From contig JAFEUB010001484.1 in NCBI GenBank assembly GCA_024529925.1, positions 499,001 to 563,000 on the forward strand: a stretch of DNA of 64,000 nt. Direction: 5' to 3'. How positions within the stretch are numbered: position 1 is the first letter of the stretch; the number at the start of each line of letters is the position of its first letter. A program made the position numbers and the translations under genes. The notes beneath the pieces were generated by a model, which worked only from the letters and a program-made list of their open reading frames with translations, was not told the DNA's origin and searched no databases. Shown piece by piece: positions 54,701 through 64,000 of this stretch. The stretch is from Ophthalmolycus amberensis. Lineage: Eukaryota > Chordata > Actinopteri > Perciformes > Zoarcidae.

Positions 54701-57076
54701 ACACTACTCTGATGACTCCGTCCTGGCAGCAGGACTCGTAGTATTCACTCATAGTATTATTACAACGGGGTACTTAGCGCTGTCGCTCATTAGCACAACA
54801 CAGGCACGCGAAAGCTTCTTCTTCTTTGAGACCAACTGGCGGTTGGCAAACGACGAATTGGCGCATTACCGCCACCAACTGGTAAAATAAAATAAGTCAT
54901 GAGACGTGTCGGAAAAAACCCAAACGATACCCTACTTACACGAACATTACTTTTGTAGTCAAATTGTATTTGACTCCTAATTTGCCTGCATGTGGCTAGG
55001 GTCTCATGCATGTGGCCATGTGCAATCGCATATAGTTACGGGGACGCATTTGTGGGACGTGTTTAGATATGTTTGTACGCAGATGTATGAATTTGTGCCA
55101 TGTTGCCTATTTATTCACATAGGACTCTGAACTTTAATTTAAAAACAAATGTAACAACAGACTGGTGAAACAGAGACCTTTTAACATGTCAAAAAAGACA
55201 ACAAAAAACAAAAATAATCTGGTTGCAACAAACACGTCGCCGTCAAACAGCTTCAGCCCCCAAACGTATCCAAACACACAGAAGAGGCCGTGACATCTAC
55301 ACCTCAGCTCAACCCTTCGAATCCAATTTGACTCTCAAGGCGCAATTCAAATTCTCAGTCGCTGGTCTCAAGGTCCAAACAATTTCCATAAGGAGGCAAA
55401 CATTTCCATGAGCAAAAAGGACAGAGACTCTGCTGCTTATTAAAGGAAAAGACACCCGGAGCCGTCACTGTGTTCAGAGGCAACAACACCAGCTATTGCA
55501 CCGTGTGGGTGTGTTTCACAAGCTGCCCGGCTTCGGTTTGTACATCACATGTTAATATTGTGACAAAGTAAAGTTACACTCCACCCAGAATCTCTCTCTC
55601 TCTTTACTGAGAAAGATTTCCCTGAGACCGGAGGCAGCTGTAAACAAAACAAGTTAAAGTTGGAACAGAAAACTGCATCTGTGGTCAACGTTGATTCATG
55701 TCAGTAGAAATAGACACTGATCGGTGACGTTTCACAGCAGGACCAGAAAGAAAAAGTTCTGAGGGTTTCTCCCCTTTTCTTTCTCCCCATCTTAAATATT
55801 CTCCTCCACGTCCCTTTCGAGACTCATCCGTCCGCCCATCCAACAGCTTCCCCGTCACTTACTAAGGGATGGAACTCAAAGCAAGGTGATTGACCCTTTC
55901 AAACCAATGCAAAAGTACAAAACACAGATGCAGGATTTCCTTAGTCATCATGGTAAGACTTGACTGTGACCTGGAAAACAACTGAGCTGGGAGAGGCAGC
56001 CCTTGAACTATGGGGCTGGGTGTCCTCATTGTCAATACTTGGGCTGAAGACACCTACACTTGAATACCGATACCAAAAAGACAAATATCATGCTAAAATG
56101 CACAGTCTATCAGTTGAAGTTTGCTGAAAGTGATGAAGGGTTAGCCCGGTGTGTTTTTATGTGGAGTGAGCACTGCGCCAAACTGCGCCAAACAAAAAAC
56201 GTAGCCTTTTAAACGCCACGTTGCTCATCAGCAACCGGTCATGTGGTAACTTAGGAGGCCGTTTGGCCATGTGTGCTGTGATTAATTTGGCATGCAGTTG
56301 ACACACCTGTCATAAGTTTGCTGTCATTAAAACCTCAAATCCTGGCATTAGCTCCTGGTGTTCTTAACCAATGATTTGGGAGTAAAAACGGGAAACAGCT
56401 TTTAAAAAAAGACAGATTTTCCCCATTTATGCTCATGTGAATAATGCGAATTTCCAAAAGTAACTAAAGTATTTGAAAAAGTAACTGATGCATATTCAAA
56501 ACCAAAAACCGTTTAAAATTGTTCAATTTGTGATTGTTAATGTGGCATTTTGTTTCCTTGTTGGTAAGAATATATATTATAGTCATATTAATAGGGAAAT
56601 AAGTTTGGTTGTATTGTTCAGTAACTTCAAAAATGATTATTAAAACCCAATGAGGTGTCCAGCTACATCACAACTTTCATCAATACAATCCTTCATGTAT
56701 ATTCAGTTGACAGTTTAGTAGGTAAACTAGCGAAAACTCAAGCAGTCTGTTCAATTGCATTGACTGAGAGTCTACATTCCTTAATCAACAGGGATGGACA
56801 AATAAACTATTGGAAAACAGTTTGCTACTTTACACGTTTTTTAAACTAGAGACACTAAAATGAACAACTAAAACACAAGTTACAAGCCAACGTTTCAAGC
56901 TAACATTTTAACCCCAAAACAAACTAAAACCAGCGACGCTTCCTCAGAGAGGGAAGGTGAGTCGAGCAGCAGCCGCCCAGGTGAAGCCGTCACCTGCCCT
57001 CTGTGCATTTTAAACGCCATTAAAAAAAACTCAACGTGAAACACGCATGGACATTCACACATTAAACTGGACTTAC

Positions 57077-57310
57077 CGCGTGTCCTTCGGCAGATTTCTA
57101 TTTAAAAAATAAGAGGTGAACGCTGCTCTCCGTCGGTGTCCTGGTTTAGTCACCGCACCATATTTTCCTCTTCTTCCTGCTTGTAGAGAGCTGACAGGCG
57201 GCGGCGGCTCCCCGCCCTTCTTGTTCTTCTTCTTCTTCTGCCCCCTCCCACTCCCACTCCGCCACCTCACCTGCTTTGCTCCCGGCACGAACCTGCCGGA
57301 CCGGTCCGAC
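57077..57310 (-). other. candidate untranslated first exon and start region, possibly of atp8b1
   Basis: A GC-rich, CpG-containing block whose lower end reads CGCG|gtaagt on the minus strand, a near-perfect donor. No open frame with family similarity is present, so it would be non-coding. The nearest minus-strand gene is atp8b1, whose first coding exon has an acceptor just before its ATG, so a 7.9-kb 5'-UTR intron is plausible. A second, weaker donor (CATCTC|gtgagt, near 50,015 minus) is an alternative. Confidence 0.35.
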
Positions 57311-60300
57311 ACGTCAATCGCTTCGAACGATAATAAATAGCTCCTTTAAAAAAAAGTCGCAAGCTCTAGCGCCGAGGAGTTTCTGGTCACGTGACGCACA
57401 GGTAAAAGGTGCGTAATTGAATTGTTAATTAAACCGTGACTGCGGTCGAAAAGTACAAAAATGACCTCCTAAGGTCTATTCCTAACCACTTTTCCTTGGC
57501 CTTTATGGAAAACGTCATCGGGTCAAGGAAAGGAGTGAAGGAGAATTCATGAGGAGTTAGGAAAAGACAACGTGGTGTTCACAGAATCCGACTCCACTTT
57601 CACTAAACTTTGTAATTAGGCCTATAAGGTGATGCGGATGTCACTGACGGAGGTCTGCCATGGTGGAACTACGACGAAGAAGGACTAGAAACATGACCCA
57701 TATACATCTGTTAGTGTTTTCTGCAGGCTTTATGAAGAGCTTCTTCTGTGAGAGGCCTTCGTGGTGTGAAGGAGAGGAACCGGAGCTCCTTCCTTCCTGC
57801 TGCTGTCACTTAACAATCAACATGCTTCAGAAACAATTCACTCGTTTAATATCAATGACACTGTTCAATATCAATATTTCCTTTGTGCAATAATGCAGAT
57901 TCAACAGTTCGGTTATATTGTGCTTTCTAACAGTTGAATAATGTATCATAGTCCTAGCTTGTTTCGTTTTTTTACTGATGCTTCTTATTATTGAGAACGA
58001 GAATTTGTTTATTGACAGTTTGCTATTTACTGTTCATTTTATTTCATATTCTTGTTTTTTTTTGTTTTTACTTGATACATGTTTGAAGTAAATAAATACA
58101 TATCAAATGAAACGAAAGGATTGTCACTGTTAATTCATAATTATCAACATGAATCCCATTACTTTATGACTGTATGGAAATAATTGTTAAACCTGTGTGA
58201 GATTATATCTTACACAGGTTTAACAACATTAATCAGAGAGGCAAAGAAGAGTCCAAAGATGACCGTTAAAGAGCTGCAAAAGTCCGCAGGGAGGATTTGA
58301 GTTTCTGTCCACAGGGCCACTTTAAGCCGTTCGGTTCATTTGGTTGTTGTAGAAAAGCCTAAATAGCAGTGCCAACTATAGTGACATATAACACACTGCA
58401 GAAGGGTCGGTGGACTGTCACTACACAAGTCCTGTTTACCGAATGGAGCATTTCTTCTTCTTTGTGTTGTTGAACAGCAGTTAGCATCCAGCTGATGCGA
58501 AATTCTGATTGTGACGTAATTATTAATTAAGCCAGAATATGATTATGGTTTCTCTTGAATACTGGAATTAATTTATTAGGCTCCATGTTTCAGGTTAAAC
58601 GTAAATTATATAACTCATCAAACCCGACACGCAGGAGTGATCATTTTATTACCTGGGCCTTCACTGCTGTCCTGCAGCTGACATACAACATTATTACCAC
58701 ATTATGGCGACACAGCTATTACTCATTTTTAAAGCTTTAACTATGTGCGTCTTCGTATTAAACTGTTCGGTACGAGTCGTTCGAATAATGCTAGAGCATT
58801 TAGAAAATGCAAAAGCCTAAACTCACGAAAATATAACATTCTCAGCTGGTCTGGCTGTGGGATCCACTGTCACTCCTTCATGACAAGCCACGACCCAAAG
58901 AGATTATCATAGGATTTTACTTTCACAACTTGAACGTTGAACGTACTGCTCTGCAGTGTCTTTCCTCCTCTCAGCACTCTCTGTCATGGTGCAACTCACT
59001 CGGTCAGAATGCTCATATTTGATTGGCTGAGCTGCATCACGTGATGTGATTCACGCCCCATCAGCCTCTGCTGGCTGTTAAGTTTTGTTTCACGATAGTC
59101 ACGTGCTCGCCCACTGACCAATCACAGCACACTCTGCAACTCGCGGGAAAGCTACACGTGGACACTGAGCGGCATGTAATGCTGACGTCAATATACGCCG
59201 GCTCGCAGGCTCTGATCGTCAAAGAATACGCCCAACATGTCAAACTAAAGATCTGATTGGTTGAACACTATGACAATCAACAATATCGTCCCTATTCACT
59301 TTAATCTGCACTGGCTGCAGGTGAGAGTCTGAAGGCCTCTGGCTCTGTTCTTACCTAGAGACACAGAGGTGAGATCTGATTGGATAAAAGCTGTACTTAA
59401 AACAAGCTGCACTGGAAGCAGAGCAACTGAGGAAGACAGTAGCTGTGCAATGAGAAAATAAGATAATGGGAAAAATATTTTTATAAATTATAATACATGT
59501 AGTGTATTTAAGAAAAATTATTAAATTATAAAATAGATATAGCTTTGTGATTCTGTTTAGGCCAGCAGAGAAGGCCTTGTAGGCCCTGACTGCCCACCAC
59601 TGGTTTGAAGGATGTCAAAGTGACTCAGCAGTGAAAAAGGTTCAAAAGATAAAGATAGAAGCTAAAGCGTACAGGTCACAGTGAAAAAGTGAACCATCAC
59701 ATCACCCGACAATCCAGACAGAAGACAATGAAATTAACACTGTGTAGATATTTAAAGAAGAAGAAGAAGAAAGAAAGAAGAAACATTCCTTTATTAGTCC
59801 CAGTGGGGAAATTATTCTCTGCATTTGACCCATCCCTGTATATAGGGAGCAGTGGGCTGCCCATGCAGGCGCCCGGGGAGCAGTTAGGGGTTCAGTGTCT
59901 TGCTCAGGGACACTTCGACACAGGACACGGTGCAGCCGAGGATCGAACCGGTGACCTTGCGGTTGGCGGTTTGATTTAGCCACTGTTAAAATCATTAAAA
60001 AGTCAAAGCAGAATGTGTAGACGGGGGAAAACGCACAAACATAACACATGCAAAAAATCTTTGCAAATGCTCAGGAATTCACATCAACAAAAGCATCAAA
60101 CTAAAATGCATGACCAGTTACATCAGAATATTACCCCGCCAATTATGACACATCATCAGGTTCTTCCACTGTCTGCTTGCTAACGTTCCCTCGGATGCTG
60201 TGACACAAAATGGATCGGTTTTTGAGAGGAACGCTGCACGAGCTAAAGCTCAACAGCATGTGGTGAGGAAATATGACCTTGTATACTTTTGTGAGTACTT

Positions 60301-60820
60301 TATGGAAGTGCAGTACTAAATCATTCAGGCATGAGAGCATTACCAATTCCTACAGTAACTTTAAAATAAATAATAAAAAATTGCACAGCACCAGCCTGCG
60401 CAACAGAAGTAGTTTTTGGACATCCTATTTTTATGGAAGGTGGTCGTAATACTCAAACGGCCAGAAACGAAGAAGTAAAATGATCCAAAATTCAATCCGA
60501 CGATATATTCATGAGATTTTCCCTGTTTTGTTAAGGGTTGATGGGCTGTAAAGTGCATTTATCCTGGGTTCCTGGACATGCTGGCTGGGATTCATTGAAA
60601 TTGAATTAAAAAATATAATATAATAAAGATAAAACATGATCAGGCTGGAGATAATATAGGAAATGAAAGCAATCCAGCTGGGTTGTGCTGCTTTGTTTTT
60701 TCGGAGACAGTCCAATATGTCTTTTTTTCTAAACTGTAGTAAATATAATAAGGAAATCAGTACATTACTGAAGAGATTGTAAATTATAAATTCCAGATGT
60801 CGTTTTTGGAAATGGTGGTT
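57311..60820. other. spacer between the 57-kb CpG-rich block and txnl1
   Basis: No coding exon recognised. Contains a hairpin at 58,184-58,226, a cluster of CCAAT-type motifs and one CRE at 59.0-59.4 kb, and a SINE-like repeat at 59.8 kb. Confidence 0.5.
59790..59990 (+). mobile_element. interspersed repeat, SINE-like
   Basis: TTATTAGTCCCAGTGGGGAA, GCATTTGACCCATCCCTGTA, GTCTTGCTCAGGGACACTTC and GAACCGGTGACCTTGCGGTT: a teleost repeat I recognise in many genomes. Preceded by an AAG/AGAA simple repeat. No intact tRNA. Confidence 0.55.
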
Positions 60821-60899
60821 TAGTTTTTCTTTTCTCCTTATCCTGTGGAGGGCAGCAAAACGCATTGAAGCGTCTAAACGGCCAAATAAATCACCGAAG

Positions 60900-61121
60900 A
60901 AGAAGGAAAACAACCCGCCTTTCCGGTTGTCTATTGGCCAATCAGGAGTCCACATCCGGAAACAGCTCACTGTACCTGTAGTGTGGTTCTGAAAGCAGCT
61001 AGTCAGCTAGCATACTGTCAGAAAGCTAAAAACACAACACTTTATTTTTATTAGGTTACCCAGTTTCCTGTCCTAAACATCCCCCGGATAACTAGCTCAC
61101 ACTGCAGGCTCAAACGGTACC
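60900..61121 (+). promoter_or_regulatory. txnl1 promoter and 5' UTR
   Basis: Just upstream of the txnl1 ATG: the palindrome ATTGGCCAAT at 60933-60942 (CCAAT box in both orientations), with TTCCGG at 60921-60926 and CCGGAA about 20 bases on the other side, a symmetric pair of ETS-type sites. No TATA box is apparent. The transcription start is inferred at about 60,970-61,020. Confidence 0.55.
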
Positions 61122-61219
61122 ATGGTTGGTGTAAAAGTGATTGCTAGTGACCCGGACTTCCAACCGGAGCTAGCGGCGGCCGGCTCCAGGCTCACCGTAG
61201 TGAAGTTCACAATGGCTGG
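61122..61219 (+). CDS. txnl1: txnl1 exon 1 coding part
   Basis: MVGVKVIASDPDFQPELAAA to VVKFTMAG. Ends two bases into the Gly before the active-site Cys. Donor GG|gtaagc. Confidence 0.96.
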
Positions 61220-63857
61220 GTAAGCTCACCAACCCGGCTTCCGAGGCCCAGCAGCTTGCAGTGCTTAGCACTTTGGTCTGTCCCATGAACGTAAGACTGG
61301 GAAACATTCACAGATCGTCGGTCAGCTGTTTTGTGGCGCTGACACGAGCCGGATAGCCACGTTATCTGACAGATGTAACGTCTTTATTGCCAGGAAAGCA
61401 AGGTTAGCATGCTATCTTTAGCAACTGTTAGCTGAATAACGTTAGCTCTGTTGCTTACAATGACATAGCAGTATTACAGTAACTTGGCTGCTCAGGGTTC
61501 GTAAGACTTAATGATGAAAAAGGGCAACAGTAGCACCAATATACATGTTAAACATTGTAATATTCCACTCGCCACTGTAGGAAGTGCTTGTGACGTTAGG
61601 TATTATGTCTTTTAGTGCGGCGGGCAACGTTAACTTAGTTTGAGTAGCTAGCGTTAAATGAGTTTCGATGGTTGACTTTTGTACGAGACTTAAACTATAT
61701 ACAGCTTGTAACATATGACGTTGTTTTCTGTTTTCTCTGTTAGCTTGTAATAAAGATAGTTAATTAAATACCTTGTGGGATGTATGCGAGAAATTAAAGC
61801 GATTACAAGATCCAACGTTGACCTCTGGTAATACTGTGATGGGCGTTTTATCAAAGATGTCTTCATATTGCGGGTTGAATCGAGCAAAACCTTCCAGTCA
61901 TGCTGTAGATATCTTTAATTTAGAGACAACTGTCTCCCATAAACAGTCCACCAGAGAGACATTGAGTCATCTTTGACAAAGATGTTTGTTTATGGACTAA
62001 AATAAACATATATATTACATTTCTAAACTACTCCTTAAAAAGCCAGTGTCAGTCGGGCTATACATACAATATGTAATATATATCTAACAAGTACTTTTTG
62101 TGTAGTTACAAAGTTGTGTCTGTAGCATAGAGTATTGGAGATAATAATAATAAATATCAGTATATACTGTCATGATCAGAATCTGATGTACTGTAAATCA
62201 TGCCAACAGTGCATTATTCAGTAGTTACTGTCATATAAACCATTAGAGTATTGAAGTGTTGTCGGTTTCTTTAATGCTAATTGACTTGTCGATTAGCCGA
62301 TTCAGCACTACCCGAGCTAACGCACCGTCCTGTGTTCCCCTTCAGGTGTCGGCCCTGTGTCAGAATAGCTCCAGCCTTCAACACGTTGAGTAACAAGTAC
62401 CCACAGGTCGTCTTCCTCGAAGTAGATGTTCACGTCTGTCAGGTGAGTCCGCCGCACGGTGTCAGTGATTTAAGGAGAGCGATGGCTGTTGAATCTCTTT
62501 CCTCTGAAAGCCCAGGTGTAGCATTGATGTTCACGTTTATTAGATGATTATCTGAGTGTCCGGCCAGACTAAAGCCAGGCCGGAAAACTTGTGGTGATCG
62601 GGTTAGACCAATGACTTTCCTGTTTAGTTTAATGTTGTTTTTTAGTGTTGAAGCAACATTAAATAAAAAAGAAAATACTCTTTTCCATTACTGAATTCCT
62701 TTATCAACCAACAGCAAAAAACAATGGAGCTGACAAGTTTTACTCACTTAATCAAAGTTTTTCTAGAAGCTTTCATCTCATCTCATTACATTTTTGCTGA
62801 GGTAACTAGTCGACCAAACTTCCTCCCAAAAAGTCAGTGTAGTCTGAAGGAAGTAGAGTTTCTAAAGGATAAGGTCAATATTTTTCATATTATCAACAAA
62901 TCCCACAAAAAGTCCAAAACCAATGATGTGATATTCCTTCGCTCAAAGCCTTTGACTTCCCTATCCTCACTGTGTCACTCCAAGCCCATTGTTGCTTCTG
63001 AAGACTTGAATCTTTAAAAGTCGCTCCCACATATAGAGTGTCGTTTTCTTACAGGCTCAGTCATTTCTTAAAACAGCTGGTCACTGTAGTTTGTAGCCAG
63101 TGTCACTCAAACTAGAGGAAATAGCGCATTTGTTGGGGACTATTTTCATCGGCGCATTAATCCACGCTTGGTGCTCTAGTGAGTATTTGGGGCAGCAGGG
63201 TGTGGCATTGAGTCCAAAAGAAACTACAGTATGTAGGTGTGTTCATGGCCACATGTCACCCAGTGAACCAGTGTGGCTCGTTGATGTGGTTTTTATAGTT
63301 TTTTTTTGTAACAATGGAGCTCTTTGGCACAGAGGAAGAATATACTGTACATCAGACTTTAACTACACAAACAGAAACTTGATAGCAGGATCAGTTCAAT
63401 GTTGGTTTGGTCTTTTCATGAGATTTGGTCACAGTAACAAAAAATCCAGAACTTCACCAGACTTGTCCTTCAATTTGAAATGGCACAGGAAGTCGTTACT
63501 CTACCAAGATATTACCAGCCATTAGATATTAGAATTCAAACTCTGTGTGAAGTTGGCTTTGTGAAAAATGTGGACCAAAAAACTGTCCATTTCCTGTGTG
63601 TCCGTGTGTTGCAGACTGAGTCAAAGCAACAGAAAGTTGATCTGTAACAGAAATGTAAAAAAATGTTTTTTTTTCCTTCTCAGGCAACAGCGGCCGCCAA
63701 CAACATCTCAGCCACGCCGACGTTCTTGTTCTTCAGGAACCGGGTTCGGGTGGAACAGTATCAGGGGGCAGACTCTGCGGGTCTGGAGGAGAAGATCAAA
63801 CAGCACACAGAGAACGACCCGGGAAACAGCGAGGACTCCGACATTCCAAAGGGATAC
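61122..63857 (+). CDS. txnl1: txnl1, thioredoxin-like protein 1, N-terminal part (exons 1-3; gene leaves the window)
   Basis: Family knowledge: TXNL1 (TRP32) is a cytosolic thioredoxin with a C-terminal PITH domain that associates with the 26S proteasome. Seen: exons 61122-61219, 62346-62442 and 63684-63857 encode 123 residues in frame. The start MVGVKVIASDPDFQPEL matches the family N-terminus. The active site reads MAGCRPCVRIAPAF (CRPC), followed by NKYPQVVFLEVDVH, then NNISATPTFLFFRNRVR with the cis-Pro of thioredoxins, and EDSDIPKGY at the domain end. ATG has A at -3 and G at +4. The family is about 289 residues, so the PITH domain lies beyond position 64,000. Introns are GT-AG; a further donor follows exon 3. 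Confidence 0.97.
61220..62345 (+). other. txnl1 intron 1
   Basis: GT-AG intron of 1,126 bases. No other feature was recognised in it. Confidence 0.9.
62346..62442 (+). CDS. txnl1: txnl1 exon 2 (active site)
   Basis: CRPCVRIAPAFNTLSNKYPQ then VVFLEVDVHVCQ. Contains the CxxC dithiol. Acceptor ccttcag, donor gtgagt. Confidence 0.96.
62443..63683 (+). other. txnl1 intron 2
   Basis: GT-AG intron of 1,241 bases with a T-rich tract before the acceptor. Frames inside it (97 and 141 codons) have no recognisable similarity. Confidence 0.9.
63684..63857 (+). CDS. txnl1: txnl1 exon 3
   Basis: ATAAANNISATPTFLFFRNR to NSEDSDIPKGY, the second half of the thioredoxin fold. Followed by gtgagt and an intron running to the window edge. 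Confidence 0.96.
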
Positions 63858-64000
63858 GTGAGTTGACCATTTCTGCCTCTTTTTTTTTTTTTAAATAGTC
63901 CCAAATACCCCATGAGCTATTTTTGTAGGAATCTAGACATAGAGGGTAAGAACTTACATCTGAAGTGAAAAACAAATGAACAAGACGACACACAGTATGT

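Larger units (their letters stand above)
49186..57076. other. spacer or 5'-UTR intron upstream of atp8b1 coding exons
   Basis: No coding exon found. If the 57.1-kb exon belongs to atp8b1 this is its first intron. Contains a family C fragment (50,519), a hairpin at 51,501-51,536, the C and GT/G runs near 53 kb and a repeat at 54,565. Confidence 0.5.

Noticed and set aside
57660..57893. 77-codon plus frame starting MVELRRRRTRN
   Set aside because: No domain, and no splice sites or polyadenylation context connecting it to a gene.
60509..60970. 153-codon minus frame facing the txnl1 promoter
   Set aside because: AT-rich, Ile/Phe/Tyr-heavy and with no domain; it overlaps the promoter motifs. A divergent transcript is possible but a protein is not supported.

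Overview
The window is nuclear DNA from a ray-finned fish, most likely a percomorph teleost. The evidence is two vertebrate genes split by canonical GT-AG introns (atp8b1 and txnl1), a fish-type intron-poor TRIM gene, very dense GT/CA, CT and poly-G simple repeats, and several interspersed repeat families that I recognise as typical of percomorph genomes. Nothing bacterial or viral was seen.

Layout. Positions 1-18,096 hold no gene that I can support: simple repeats (GT, GA, a 101-bp CT run) and copies of three dispersed repeat families. Positions 18,097-18,918 (minus) carry a PRY/SPRY-only piece of a TRIM gene, and 23,455-25,140 (minus) carry an intact 561-residue RING/B-box/coiled-coil/PRY-SPRY TRIM gene; between them lie the 3' end of an L2-clade LINE and a broken PIF/Harbinger transposase. 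Positions 26,408-28,170 are a striking minisatellite with a 543-bp higher-order period. Positions 30,165-49,185 (minus) are atp8b1, a class-1 P4-ATPase lipid flippase, which I resolved into 29 coding exons (about 1,245 residues). A possible non-coding first exon and CpG-rich start region lies near 57.1-57.3 kb. From about 60.8 kb to the right edge is txnl1 (plus), with its promoter and first three exons; the rest of that gene lies outside the window.

All 29 atp8b1 exons join in frame except exon 9, which is one base too long (160 rather than 159 bp). The extra base breaks the frame after about residue 295 and predicts a stop early in exon 10. Everything downstream looks conserved, so this is either an assembly error or a very recent null allele, and it is the first thing to check.

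The genes do not form an obvious pathway: atp8b1 works in membrane lipid asymmetry, txnl1 is a cytosolic, proteasome-associated thioredoxin, and the TRIM gene is probably an E3 ubiquitin ligase of the expanded fish TRIM repertoire. The rest of the window is repeat-rich spacer and intron.
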